Part shown: positions 25,640 through 38,450 of the stretch, piece after piece
Layout of the letters: every line of letters begins with the position of its first letter
Numbering within the stretch: position 1 is the first letter of the stretch
Source: Bugula neritina
Taxonomy: Eukaryota; Bryozoa; Gymnolaemata; Cheilostomatida; Bugulidae
DNA length: 64,000 bases
Direction of reading: 5' to 3'
Assembly: GCA_964035545.1 (NCBI GenBank)
Contig: OZ037768.1
Coordinates: 12,703,175 to 12,767,174 of the forward strand
Made by a program: the position numbers and the translations under genes
Notes under the pieces: generated by a model
What the model was told of the DNA's origin: nothing
What the model saw: only the letters and a program-made list of their open reading frames with translations
The model's database searches: none

Positions 25640-28600
25640 TCACAAGTCAGAAATATTTTCCCTTTTCGCTTTTGAGACGAATGCAAAATATCGGCGCAGC
25701 CTCGCTGTAACAATTCTTGTCATATTCTTTTCTGCTATTCTGTCCAAAGTCTCAACGTCTAAAGAGCACATAACATATATCAGATTAGTTATGTATTAAA
25801 GTTTTCTTGCTATGCTTTGATACAAGTTTACAATCCTAATATTTTTATATAAAGAGGGACAATATATTATTAGTGCTACTATTTGAAGTGTAAGCAGAAG
25901 CTAGTTTCACATTTCTGATCATATTGCATGTTACTATTAGCTTCAAAAGATATCAAAGATGTTCTTAAAAAATACTGCTCAATGAATATAGTGGCTATAC
26001 CCATAGCCAGCTGCATTGATTGGAAGAGGGAAGTATTTCAAGGCAATGAACAGTTTAGATTGTTTATACACTTCTGAAGGTATTAAAGTCTGGAGACATG
26101 CTAGACAGTTTGTATAAATTTGTATAAATACCAGCATGTGACATGCTATAACAACCTGTTTCTAAACCTGGTAACTTTACACTGCTTGTAAAAATAACAG
26201 CTTTTCAATACTGATGAATCCTAGGGTGTTGACAGCTCAAAATTGGCAAAAGCTAAAGTTGATAACAAAGTTTACTATTTAATACTACATACCACAAAGA
26301 CTGTCATTCACTGTCTGCTTATGTTCCTGCCATGTTACACCATCATCACTTGCGATGACAATGGTTTCCTGTTCATCTTGACTAGCAGCAACATCTATTA
26401 TGACAGGGCTGAAAAGAAAAAACACAGGTGCCATTTTTAAAAAACAGTTATACTTTTTACATGTACTGTGTTTGAATAAAGATGTAATAACGTTTAATGA
26501 AAACATGAAAAAGTAATAAAAGTAATATAAAGGTTTTCAGTTTCTCCCACTAAACTCAATGACAAGTGTGTGAATAAAAAATTACCCAAAAAAGGTGGCA
26601 CAAGCAGGTTCTAGAGAGAGAATGGGGAAGATGAGTAATTCATCATTTTGAAGAGAGGGCATCACTCCTTTCTCAAGGAGACGGCACACAATCCTCGTTG
26701 GTGCGGTTGCCACACCAGGTGGGATGGTAAAATGCACTTTCTCTCGGCATCCCTGGAAGACTCCTCCACTGGCATCCACCAGGAAACTGATACGGAATCT
26801 AAAGTGAGATGCATATACAATGTGAACGCAGTTGATAATGAAGTAGCTGGTAGTTAATTTATGTGTGCATGTGTGCGTGTTTGTGTGTGTGTGTGGGTGT
26901 GTGTTGTTATTGCAGTAGCAGTTTTCTTATATATATATAGAAAAGCTTCCACTGTAATTATTAAAACAAACCCAATAGAACTGAGTAATGTTTGGCAACA
27001 GTTTTAACTGCAACAATTCTTCCAAGTTAGTTATCATTACCTTTTCAATTTGAGCTTCTCACTACGAATAAAGAGAAAACAACTGATTGTATATAACAAA
27101 TTTACAAAATGTCTTTCATAAACCGATTTTGAACTACATACAGCCAAAGAATGAGAAACATGCTCATTGCATTTCTTGTCAATGTGATATTTAGAAAAAA
27201 TAGATCAACTTGCTTCACATATATTTGGGTACATTATATACTAAACGTACTTAGTGACTCCAGGGTTTTTACTTTTCATTGAATTGTCAGAGTGTAAATC
27301 CTCCTGAGAATGAAGTGTGCTGTGGGCCCTCTTACGAGTTTTTCTCTTTTTCAGAGTAAAAACACTCTTGCATTTGAGGCCTAAAATGAATAGAATAAAC
27401 TACTAGTATGGGTGTGTGTTGGTGTTTGTGGGTGTGTGCGTGTTCGTATGTGCTTGCGTGTGTGAGTCGCTGCGTGTTCGTAAAGAACTGATATATATTT
27501 ACATACATTGATGGCTAAATTATTGCTTGGAACTCACTAGGCCTCTAACAATAAAGTAAAATTAGCTATGGGTTTTACCATTATGCAAAACCATAAATTA
27601 GTAATATTCAATTCGAAAAATTCTTAACAATTTAATTCTGCAAATAATTGCCAGTATGAAACAAAGTAATTGGTGAGTTAATAATCAGATCCTTACCAGC
27701 AGAGGCGATGCTACGTAAAGCCCGCCTGATTTTTGCTGTTCGAGGTTTTGTCTCAACGCTCTGCATACCATACACCTACAAGGAAATTATTGCATTGCTA
27801 TTGTACAATCACATTAAAATATGTTTTCATAGATTGACACTTCAATAGGCGTTTATAATATATAGAATAATGATATAATGCACTCCAAATACACTAATTC
27901 AATATTCATAATGTTGTGACCAATTTATTAAGTGAAGAGTGCCTAACTAAAAAACCAGTTACAATAAAATGTCTTAAATAAACAGAATAATTGAAAATTT
28001 ATCATTCTTTTGGCAGTTACACTGATTCACACAAAATTACCGACTTGTATATCTCAATGCTTAGCCAAACATGACCAATTTCTAGTAAACTTGTTACTCC
28101 AAATATTTTAAAGCTTTATCTAATCTCAGTCAGCATCTGTAAATTTCATTGATGTTATATTTACTAGTTAGCTGACTCAATAAATCAATAATTGACCAAA
28201 AACAGAACTGACATGCATTGGGAAAACGCTTATATCAAAACGAGTAAAATGATGCGCGTTTAGCTCGTGACTTAGAAATAGACTGTGATCCAGATAAACA
28301 CTAGACAGAGCCAGATTGATTACTAGCTTCCTCACATGTGCAATCAGCTTGTGAGACAAAGTTTAGAAATGGTTTGATCAACTCATTGACTAATGGCCCA
28401 GAAGGTGTTGTAGCAATATTTTGCTGACACAAATTTAAATGTCCGACTAAGTCAATGTGAACACAAAATTAATACACAATCAAATATGTTTAGTCCAATA
28501 TAAGTTGCAATATTGAATACTACAATGTTATGATTCTAATATCAAACTGTAGATGATTTTATAACAGATAATGTAAGGGCAATGTCTACTTCTGCTTCAT

Positions 28601-31213
28601 GTTTTGACAGAGATTTTACCATATTTACCTGACCACTATGTCTGTCAGCTTTAGAGGTTGTAGGGAGACTAGCACCATACTTCAAGAGAATCTCTGCTGT
28701 GAGAGCATGGTTTCTCTGCCTGCACAGGTGCATTGGGGTTAATCCGTCCTAAAATATACCATAGCAGTAGCAACTCAATCAAATAGTCAATATTCAATAC
28801 TCAAATAATATTTAAGAAGAAAAGCTTTCTATTTTATGTTTTCCACTTTTGATAAGGGTCATAGTTCATGATAATAATCAGTTGGTATAACAGTTGCAGT
28901 TGTAACATTAGTGGCACAGTTTGTGTTGTCACATTATTTTGGTAACTTGGAGTTGATTTTCTTAGATTTGTAGCTTCTCTACTTACGAGCTGATTTAAAA
29001 TAAAAGTTATCATCTTCTTTGACAGATTTAGGACCTTGATTTAAATCATTTATAAATAAAAACTAATCAACTATTAATCACTTATATAATAGATATCTGT
29101 TGAATAAAAATTTAATGGAAGTTTGAATGAAGAAACTTAGAACAGCAAATGTTGAGATAGTATGCTGCCACACTGGCAGTTGATCACAAAAAGTAACTGT
29201 AACATCACTAGCTGTTCGGAAAAGGTAGACATACTTTGGTATAGCAGTTGGGACTAGCACCATTTTCCAACAGCATCGATACAATATCACTGAGTCCATC
29301 CATAGCGGCAATGTGTAGGGGAGTGAACCCATCTTCCGACTCTGCGCTTACTCCTGCGCCATACTCAATCAGAGCACAGACCGTATCCATGTCACCTTTT
29401 CCCACAGCATAATGTAGAGGCGTGTAGCCATTCTGTAAACACAATTACTAGTAACTGTTCAGTAGACTTTATGACTCATCAGAGATTAGAATAGAGAATA
29501 TAATTAACAAGAGTAAGCACTCTTACTAACATTATGGTGAGTGTTTCTAGATTCGAGAAAATGTAACAATTCTTTTTATAGGTTATGTAGTTTAACAGTA
29601 AGCAGAACATTAACATGGCCATTTACAATGTAGGTAATTTTAAATCATAAAAAGTAATGAAGCTAACATACATTGATCAAACAGACTCCAAAATGTTCAT
29701 AATTTTGCTGAGCTATCTCAAGTTTAGCAGAATAACTCTCACCTTAGCCCTGCTGTCAGGGGAGACACCATATTTCTCCAGCAGAAGTAAAACTATTGCA
29801 GCTTGACCATGCTGAGCAGCTAGGTGCAGAGCTGTATGTCCATCATCATTTTTGAGTTCAGGCTTTGCGCCTTTTTTTAGTAACATCCTAGTTACTGCCT
29901 GTTGATTGTTTTCAATGCTGACATGGAGAGGTGTCAATCCATTCTACAAGCACCAGCATGCACTGTGTCTACATGTAACTCAAAATAATTTAGGAGTAAA
30001 TTTTGCAACAATTGAAAGTAAATTTTGGTAGACTGGTTTTTACCAGTCCTAATCAACATACACAGCCAACGGTTGTTCTCAGGTGAAGGCACTGAATACA
30101 CTAAATTGTTACCTTAGTCGTGGAATCAAATAGTTTTGAATGCTTTGGAAATGAAGTGTTCACTTTTTCATTTCCTTGTTTTGCTGCTACATGCAGCAGG
30201 GAATAGTTATCTCTAGCCTCAGCATTCACATTAAATTCATGCTGCAACAGAAGCAGTACACTATCTACACTACTCACCACTTCCACTCTTGTTGTTACAT
30301 AATAAACACTATTTGTATAGCTATACAGGTTTCTCAAAGTAGTGATGAAACAGAAAAGTAAATCACCATTTTTAAAATAGTCAACCAGGAACTTCAAGTC
30401 TTCTCAATTAAAAAACTAAAACTAAATGTAAAAGTGAAAGTCATTGCAGTGTAGTTCTACAGTTACTCCTAACTCTTTAAGTTGAGTGTGTGCTTACTGA
30501 AGATGGGTCTTCATTGTCTAGAGAAGAGGGTGTATGTAGTTGACTACTACTGATCTCACTGTGATCAATAGATAGTTCTTCACTGTCAACCTCTATTTCA
30601 GATTCACTAGCTCGGCAACATACTAAAAGTGACAATACTGTCATGTATAAACTCAGATATATTCATTTTACAATCTGATTGAAGGAACTCTATTGGATTT
30701 GAATACTACTTCAAAATATCAAATACACCATTAGCCGATAGCATATCTTTATGACTAGATCTTTACTAAATTGGCTGTATCACTTCGCCCAAAACAAAAT
30801 AGTAGGTCAAAAAACACTACTGTAATCATGGTTCATCTAAATTCCAATGGGACTATATTCACCAGATTGATGTGTATTTTACTGTGTGCAAAAAACTTGA
30901 ATGGAAATATTTAAACTTCTGTCTGATTGTTTATGATGATGGCAAGATTATATTGCCAGATTGCCATATAGTGATGAGGGCAGCTTTAATTAGCCAAGCT
31001 GTAAAGGATATGACAAACATTCATATGATGCAGCTACTATAAGAGTGTACATACATGTAACTCACCAATATAATATTATTTATATTGGAACAAAATCAGC
31101 TAAACTCAAGTGACTAACATATATTTATTGTTAGACAAGTTTGCAAATTATTTAGCTTTTCATGTAAAACTTACCCAAATTGGTGATTGAGGCCTGAAAG
31201 CTTCTGAATAATT
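25640..31213 (-). CDS. Ankyrin-repeat/ZU5 protein, unit B copy (5' end unresolved)
   Basis: Exons in reading order: 31213-31175, 30622-30498, 30241-30113, 29943-29743, 29432-29235, 28748-28629, 28423-about 28324, 27775-27697, 27380-27251, 26798-26586, 26408-26293, 25758-25640. All lengths equal those of copy A except the last exon (119 versus 113 nt). Ankyrin repeats, linker and ZU5 are as in copy A, with conservative changes such as NDELLIFPILSLEPACATFF in ZU5. The terminal exon ends KAKRENISDL then TGA, one base out of register with A and in step with C, so B and C probably keep the ancestral reading. No internal stop was found in the exons listed. The 129-nt first ankyrin exon could extend 5', because the frame upstream is open only in this copy through a 4-base difference. 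Likely an intact gene. The start codon exon was not found. Confidence 0.85.
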
Positions 31214-32656
31214 CTAATATCATTTTCGCAGTATAAGCATATTAACACTCAACATAATATTAAGACAATAATGCTTTCAATAGAAATGTAGACTAATAAT
31301 TATGATGTAAGCAGTTTTTGTTGTGGGTAGTATTATGATTGTGATGTCATACAACAATGGTATCTTAATTTAAATTTAGCAAATATTTAAATTTACTATT
31401 ACATTAACTTTACTATCTTATTATTAGGACTTATATGCAACAATTTCGGGTTCTCCATATTTTACAAAGTAGTAGACAGTTTGTATTTCATTTCATTTCT
31501 AATAACAAATTATTGAAATTCATATAAATTTGGTACCTGCAGGACAATTGGATTCAAGTGAATGAATTTTTAAATAACTTTTTCACTGTAGTTTTTTAAA
31601 AACCTAATATAAGAACAATTGAGAAAGCAGTACTATGTTCAGCATGTTTTCCTATTTACTTATCTGTTGGAGCATGTGCAGCCGTCTGCAACTTGAGTAA
31701 ATTATAATAGTGCTAAATTTCTAATGGTAAATGTAATTAGAAACGAACTGATATCAATGAACTTAATAAAATTCTATTACTGTGATATAACATACATAAT
31801 ATATGAAAACTGACCAGAGTTACAATTAAATAACTTGTGAGAGAGTTATCTTTCTGTACACCTATGACCATTCCACCCCCCCTCCCCCCTACTATTATTT
31901 GAATAACCTGTGAGAGAGAGAGTTATCTTCTCTCTACTATACTGACTGCTCTTATGAACCTCTAATGAAATGAAATTCTATAAACTTAAAGCTTATGTCA
32001 GACTGCACTGGCTAGTCAGAAAGATACTTTATAATATTTCAGTTGCCTCATCAGATTTGCAGGCCATTAATGTACCCCATGTAGTGCAGAGAAACTGTTA
32101 CTCATTGCTTTGCTGTTTTTAAATGAAAACTTGAAAAATCAGTCATGTTATATCAGTTTTCAGATTCACAGTCCGATGTGAATAGATCTATTCTCAAATG
32201 CAACATTTTTAACAAGAAGACAGTATCAATAATCAATACAGGAATATATATAAGGAGTGAAGGGAGACATAACATGCTATTAGTAATTTAAGTTTATCAC
32301 TAATGGTCAACCTTTTCATATTCTCAAAAATACCAAAAGAAAACCAGGCTGCTTGACTATTACCAACATGTCACATAACTAATTTTGAAACTGATTTGCA
32401 AGTGCTAAAACATGCTGACAGTATACTACTAGAAGTAATATAGAGTAAACTATATATTAGTCTTGAAAGGTATATATTATATATGATGAACTGTTTTTAA
32501 TTGTCAATAGAAAGCCAGTACTGTGGAATATTCAGTCTTATAAAGGTAGAAAATATACAACGACTGCTACCACAGAGCCATCAGTACTGTATGATGGATA
32601 ATATTATAAACAATTCTACAATAACAAATGTATGAATGAGATGGTAATGTACATAA
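31214..32656. other. Upstream/intronic DNA, no supported exon
   Basis: Collinear with 9525-10916. It ends at the hAT target site GTACATAA (32649-32656). Confidence 0.5.
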
Positions 32657-34696
32657 CAGGGTTGGGGTAATTGTAATTGGTTGTAATAAATTACATTTTT
32701 TCAAGTAATTGAATGTAATTTGTAATTAATAATTGTAATTAATTACATTGCCAATGTAATTGATTTTTACAATTACTATATAATTACATGTCAATTACTT
32801 CAAACTTAAAAAATGTCCTACTTATTCTACCATGCCTACTGTTGAATAACAAGTTCAGATTAGGTCTAGGTCAGTGGTTCCCAACCTGTGGGGAATTCTC
32901 CCTAGGGGGGAATTTGGACATTTTAGGGAGGATTTGGATTTTAAAAAATTCACGAACTTTGTTGAAGGCTTTTTGAGCTCTTGCACATTACATAAGTATA
33001 TATGCATATCTATAAATCTTTATCTTAGTTCATCTATTTAACCAACCCATATTCTGCAATCTTAGTTTACTTCTACATTAATGTGTTTATTAGTTACTCT
33101 ACCCTAACTGTTCTCTTCGCTATTTCCGATGGAGGTCAAAAAATTTGCAAAAACCAACAGGCCAACTTTTAGCAGCTATGCAAGTCAATTTCTATAAATT
33201 GTATGTACTACATACTTAGTGAATATAATATTTTCTACACTAAATAATCTGAACCTAAAAATGCAGGAAACCTGTTCTAATTTGAGGCAAAAATGACACA
33301 GGTAAAAATCGCACACTGGTGTTAAATTTTTCCAAACCCAAAAACCCAAACCTCCAAACTCCTTATTCTGAATGCCTAACCCCCAATTCAAATCTCCAAT
33401 GCTAAAGTTGAAAATGTGCCATTTTTATTTAATTTTTCCATTTGTGCCAATAATGCTACTTTTACCTGTGCCATTTTACCGGACACCACCTGTTCTCCCT
33501 GCTCTCATCTCTGAACTGTTAATGAAGTTTTAACAGTATTTCTCTAAGCTACCTCCCAAAAAGAAAGAGCTAGATTCTCAACTTGAAATGTGACCCATTG
33601 CAACGCTTTGTTGAAAAGTTTTTAGAGAAATCATAGGAGGATTTCATTGAGTTGGTTCACAATTCAGCAATGAAGGATGATTTGAAATCTTCTCCAATTG
33701 ATGGATTGTGGGTGGTGTCCAGTAGAAATGGTATAGGTAATAATGGCACAAATGGAAAAGTAGGTAAAAATGGCACATGTTTTCAATGTTGGGGTGGGGG
33801 TTTGGAGTTTAAAAAAAGGGTTTGAGGTAAGAATTTTAGGTTTGTACTTGAGGTTCTGGAGTTTGAGGGTGGGGGTTTGAGTTAGAGGGTGGGGGGTTTG
33901 GGTTCAAGGATTGGGGGTTTGAGTTTGGAAAAATTTAACATCAGTGTGCCATTTTTACATGTGCCATTTTGACCTAAAGTATTTCTGGGTTTCAACAAGC
34001 AAACTCTTCCCACACATAGCCGACAAATCAGAGTTTTGGTGCCATCTAGCACCACCTATCTGTGTGAGGTAAGATTCTCATCGATTCAAAGAGAAAAGAA
34101 ACTGCCTTAACCCGCAGAGTGACTTAAGATGGGCCTGGTCATAAACAGAGTCGGACTTAACCAAGATGGCACAAAAGCATCAACTGAAGCCATAACATTA
34201 ATAATTGGACTGCTCTGTGTTTTATAACACAAAAATAATGATAATATTACTATTAAGATAATTATATTATATGCAAAGATAATAGAACAAAATATATTGC
34301 ATTGTATCATATATTCTCATTCAGTAAGTCATAAAATCTTTTCGCTCTTTGAATGGAGGGGGGGGGGGAATTAATAGTCAACATTTATGAAAGAGGGGGA
34401 TAGTCTGAAAAAGGTTGGGAATCACTGGTCTAGGTAGTATAGTATCACTGTTGAGAACAAAGGAGGTTCACTCCTGTCAAAATTGCCCCTGGTATTTGGA
34501 CACTATAAGTGAGCTTGCAGAACTTCTATTTATTCCTTGTAAGAACAAAAGTAATTGTAATTAATTACATTGTCAAGTAATTGTAATTGTAATTAATTTC
34601 ATTAATTTTTATCTGTAATTATAATTGTAATTGTAATTGACAAATTTTGATGTAATTGTAATTAATTACATTCACATGTAATTGACCCCAACCCTG
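32657..34696. mobile_element. hAT-like element 1, unit B (non-autonomous, hosts a nested element)
   Basis: The ends are CAGGGTTGGGGT and ACCCCAACCCTG, perfect complements. The 8-bp duplication GTACATAA lies at 32649-32656 and 34697-34704, and the undivided site is at 10909-10916 in unit A. CAGGG ends and an 8-bp duplication are hAT hallmarks. The element's own sequence is a few hundred bp of TGTAATTG-rich repeats. The rest is the nested element at 32872-34427. No transposase of its own is seen. Confidence 0.9.
32872..34427. mobile_element. hAT-like element 2, nested in element 1, unit B
   Basis: The ends are CAGTGGTTCCCAACCT and AGGTTGGGAATCACTG (one mismatch as inverted repeats). The 8-bp duplication GTCTAGGT lies at 32864-32871 and 34428-34435. 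The centre, about 33500-33710, has short frames such as LVHNSAMKDDLKSSPIDGLW that could be a hAT transposase remnant. Two long opposed arms surround that centre (about 33285-33490 and 33712-33978), containing GGTGGTGTCC, TGGCACA and GGGGGTTTGAG-like words. The arms may be a further insertion. Confidence 0.85.
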
Positions 34697-35289
34697 GTAC
34701 ATAACCAACCAGTGTTATTAGGTCAAAAGAACTGCCCAATCAGCTGTCTTCACACTTGTCACTTTGTAAACAAAATAACTAAATGCGTTTGCTGCAAAAA
34801 CTACTTCCTTTCCCACATCAACCTGATTTCTTGTGATGAAAAATAAAAGAAGTGAGGAGGCAACTTCAGGATGATAATTACTAGTTTCTTATGAGATATC
34901 ATAACCAGTAACATAAACCAAGGCTTGGGGAATAAACTGAAAGATAAGAAAAGAGTTTGGCAGGATAAACATACCTGACAAAAAGGTTAAGTTGAATTGG
35001 ACAAAAATGGAAGCAGAGAAAAGCTGAACTAGTTCTTGTGCCTGATGTCACAGCAAATGAATTGACAAATTTAATTGGTCAAAACAGTGTTATCCTATGC
35101 TATCACAGGACAGTTTTTCCACATTTCCACATATTCTTGCTTTGGCACGTGTTTGAATTTTAAGAATCGGAAAGTTCTGAAGTTGTCCCTACTTGATATA
35201 ATATAACAGACAAGTCTGAAGCATGGACTGCATTAGCTTACAAAATGTCATAGGAGGGACATAACTCCTACTATATACATAATACCTGT

Positions 35290-35415
35290 TCAGTTGAGTT
35301 GGTAGAATAGAACTTTTTTCTCATCAGATCTGGGTACAATCAACATGTCTTTATACACATGGAGATCAAATGATCTAATATCACTCTTAACAGTTGCCTC
35401 TTCTAGCATAGACAT
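35290..35415 (-). CDS. Candidate conserved exon or short ORF, unit B
   Basis: After a GGTAGACAG acceptor the frame reads MSMLEEATVKSDIRSFDLHV, then YKDMLIVPRSDEKKVLFYQL, and ends in TGA just before a CAG/GTATT donor-like site. It would join in phase after the B-box exon. The second half has the alternating hydrophobic pattern of a beta-propeller blade, but this is weak. Unit A has a frameshift in it. Confidence 0.35.
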   Translation of the reverse strand: MSMLEEATVKSDIRSFDLHVYKDMLIVPRSDEKKVLFYQLN

Positions 35416-35547
35416 CTGTCTACCTACATTATAACCGGTTTACTACAGCCTAAATATAGTATATATCCAGAAATTGAAAGAAAACATACACGCGCCTACA
35501 TATTGTTTTAATATAATTTAGTTGAATGCTAACCACACTATATTCCA

Positions 35548-35656
35548 GAGTTGGAGTAGTTGCAATTTGTAATTGTAATTGATAGTAATTAATCACATTT
35601 TTTCAAATAATTGAATGTAATTAGTAATTGATGTGTAAAAACGTATATGTAATGTT
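35548..35656 (+). mobile_element. hAT-like element, left-end fragment, unit B
   Basis: Counterpart of 11793-11905, starting CAGAGTTGGAGT. It has drifted from the element 1 consensus. Confidence 0.6.
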
Positions 35657-35835
35657 CAACAATATCAGGAAACTCAAGCAAAAGATTTGGCCCTACATTC
35701 TCCTCCATTTGCCCATAAAAGCATTTCACAATAAAGTGAATTTATAGCAATTGTGACCATCACGTGGAAAAGCTGAGAAACCACAAAATAAACAGTCATC
35801 AACTGATTCAACAAAGAGTTATGGGAAGGAATTAC

Positions 35836-36011
35836 CTCATCATGTTTTCTAAAAAATAGTTTACTGCACACAGTGCAGTAGATCACTGCTGGTACTTTCT
35901 CTATCCCTTTCTTTGTGCAGATGGCACATGTCACAGAGTTGTCCTCTACATCAGCAGAAGGCAGGCTTTCTACACTAACGTCAAATACTTCCCCAAAGAA
36001 CAACACATAGG
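35836..36011 (-). CDS. B-box exon, unit B copy, one zinc ligand lost
   Basis: Same boundaries and frame as 12076-12251. It reads CAICTKKGIEKVPAVIYC, then TVCSKLFFRKHDE. The fifth metal-binding Cys of copy A (LFC) is Phe here (LFF) through a single G-to-T change on the coding strand, and the Cys before the motif is Ser. The zinc fold is probably weakened, so this copy may be decaying or no longer under the same constraint. Confidence 0.6.
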
Positions 36012-36408
36012 CTGAATAAAACTTCTGAAATGATCATTCTGGATACATTACAATAGAGTGGCACTTGATACTTTTTATAATTGTTAGAAATCTAAATGTT
36101 GCTTAAATTTACTTAGCATGGATTCTATTTGTTTTATAATGACTATGCAATGTTTTGTTACTTGCTAAAATATATAATCTAATGTAAATGTGTTTCCAGC
36201 TGTCAATGTGCAGCACATGCTACCCAAGAATCACTATGCAAAAGTGTACCTTCGTTTTAGATTACACGTTCACCTGACTGCTAATTATATTTTTAAACAA
36301 TAAAGAAAATCACAATTTTTGAAAAATAAATTGCCTACAAATAAATAGTAAAATTAAATTTAAAGCTTAGTTGGTTAGTAGTAATTATAATATTAATACT
36401 AACTATTA

Positions 36409-36675
36409 GCAGTAACAGTAGTAGCAGTAGACCTAGTACTAGTAGTAGTGTAGTAGTATTACTATTACCATTACTATTAGTATAAGTGTTAGTAATAGCA
36501 GTAACAGTAGTAGCAGTAGACCTAGTACTAGTAGTAGTGTAGTAGTATTACTATTACCATTACTATTAGTATAAGTGTTAGTAATAGCAGTAACAGCAGC
36601 AGTACTACAACTACTACTACTAGCGATAATAGTACTAGTACTAGTAGTAGTAGCAGTAGTACTACCGTACCAGAA
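36409..36675. repeat. 89-bp minisatellite on AGT triplet repeat
   Basis: A block starting GCAGTAACAGTAGTAGCAGT begins at 36409 and again at 36498, and starts a third time at 36587. Each copy carries the same CCTAGTACTAGTAG and CATTACTATTAGTATAAG words. Unit A has only the simple triplet repeat. Confidence 0.9.
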
Positions 36676-37005
36676 CTAGAACTGAGGGTGAGACTGAGAG
36701 CAGACTCAGACTGTAGACTGTGTAGAGTGTCAGTGTAACTGTAGAGTTGGAGTACCCTTAGACGACGACATAGTTTTAGTCTAGTAGAAAATTAATTACT
36801 GAGTAGTAACTTACCAGTAACACATACTTATAGAGATAGCAATTACATTTACTGTATCGATATAACTACGCAAGGGTTGCAGAATTGCTAACATTCAGTA
36901 TAAATTATTTATCAGTTTGACTTGAAAGCAAAAATTTAGGTTTATGTTTACACGTGCTGGAAAGCACTGAACTGAAACTATAAGTTCAATTATAGTTCAA
37001 TGCTG

Positions 37006-37356
37006 GAAAGCTCTTGCGTTTGTTGAGAGAAGATAACTCCGGTTACTTTGAAATTGCATAAATCATTTCTCATAGCTACATAAGTTACATCTATTGGATA
37101 AGTTTGAGTACGATTAACAAATTTTTAAAATATTCTATTTTAGGCTGAATTTTGTGTTGTTTTCTCTTTAAGTCCAGATGTGTCTGCTGAGCTATGTTGG
37201 CTTTTTCTGTATGTAAATGCTTATACAAAGACTTAATATACTAAGCAACTGTGAGTTGTGACAAGACATGACAATGACTCCAGCCAATCATCGCTATGAG
37301 AAATATGTAATTGTAAAACAATCGGGGTTATCCTCCCTTAGCAAACGCAAAAAAGC
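37006..37356. mobile_element. Small inverted-repeat (MITE-like) element, unit B
   Basis: Counterpart of 12886-13218, with ends GAAAGCTCTTGCGTTTG and CAAACGCAAAAAAGC. A short duplicated TGCTGGAAAGC lies just outside its left end. Confidence 0.55.
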
Positions 37357-37574
37357 ATAAAAGTAAGTTTTGCTTGCGCATTTAACGGACGCTAGTTAAG
37401 ACATCCCAGCGTAGAAATACACAAATAATGTAAATTCCATAACAAAATCACTCAACCGTACACCGCGACGACCTGATAAGTGTAGCTTGCATTACGCGAA
37501 ACAAATTTATAGTCGATTTAAGCCCCCTGAATGAATATTATATTCAAGTTTATTATATCCGAAATAGTATCAAT

Positions 37575-37578
<4 letters not shown>

Positions 37579-37662
<84 letters not shown>
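37579..37662. repeat. (TA)n microsatellite at left edge of unit B-specific block
   Basis: The TA run begins where collinearity with unit A (near 13425) ends. Confidence 0.9.
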
Positions 37663-37665
<3 letters not shown>

Positions 37666-38148
37666 AAGGAATCCACCATCGAAAAGTAGTTGAAGCTCTC
37701 TACATTAAACAAATAAAACCGCAACTCAATAAACAAAATTACTCCATACCACTAAAACTATATCAATAGCTCCACACTACTCAACTCTCACATAGTTTCA
37801 CTAATTCTTGCTGTTTTTATATTTGGATATCTATATTTTTTTTTATTAACTCTAATTTATTTTTTATGCAAAAAAATCAGTATAATTTTTGACCTGCGTC
37901 ATATATAAAATAAGATTATCTTCCTAAGTTTCAATAATTTACAATAACTGCCACTCTCTATTCTTTGTGTCATGCATAACGTCTAACGTAACATACTAAT
38001 TTTTGAATTTCATTCATTGCTACTCTGAAGATGGGTACAGTGGTACCCGAAATATCAGTGTAATTACTTTACCTAATAAAGTAAAAAAACAACAATGTTT
38101 TTCGTATACCTATTTATAATCAAATTGCTAAGCTAGTAAAGGTATATT

Positions 38149-38151
<3 letters not shown>
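37663..38151. other. Unit B-specific DNA, possible retroelement trace
   Basis: Not present in unit A. No intact gene. The minus-strand words ERFQLSTFDGGF and the complement of GAAGATGGGTACAGTGGTACCCGAAA look like fragments of another repeat, but I cannot place them. Confidence 0.35.
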
Positions 38152-38381
<230 letters not shown>

Positions 38382-38450
38382 GATATGTGTTCGTAGTGAT
38401 CAGTTGTATTCTTTCCAAACAAAGATATTTTAGCGAGCTTTAAGTACAAT

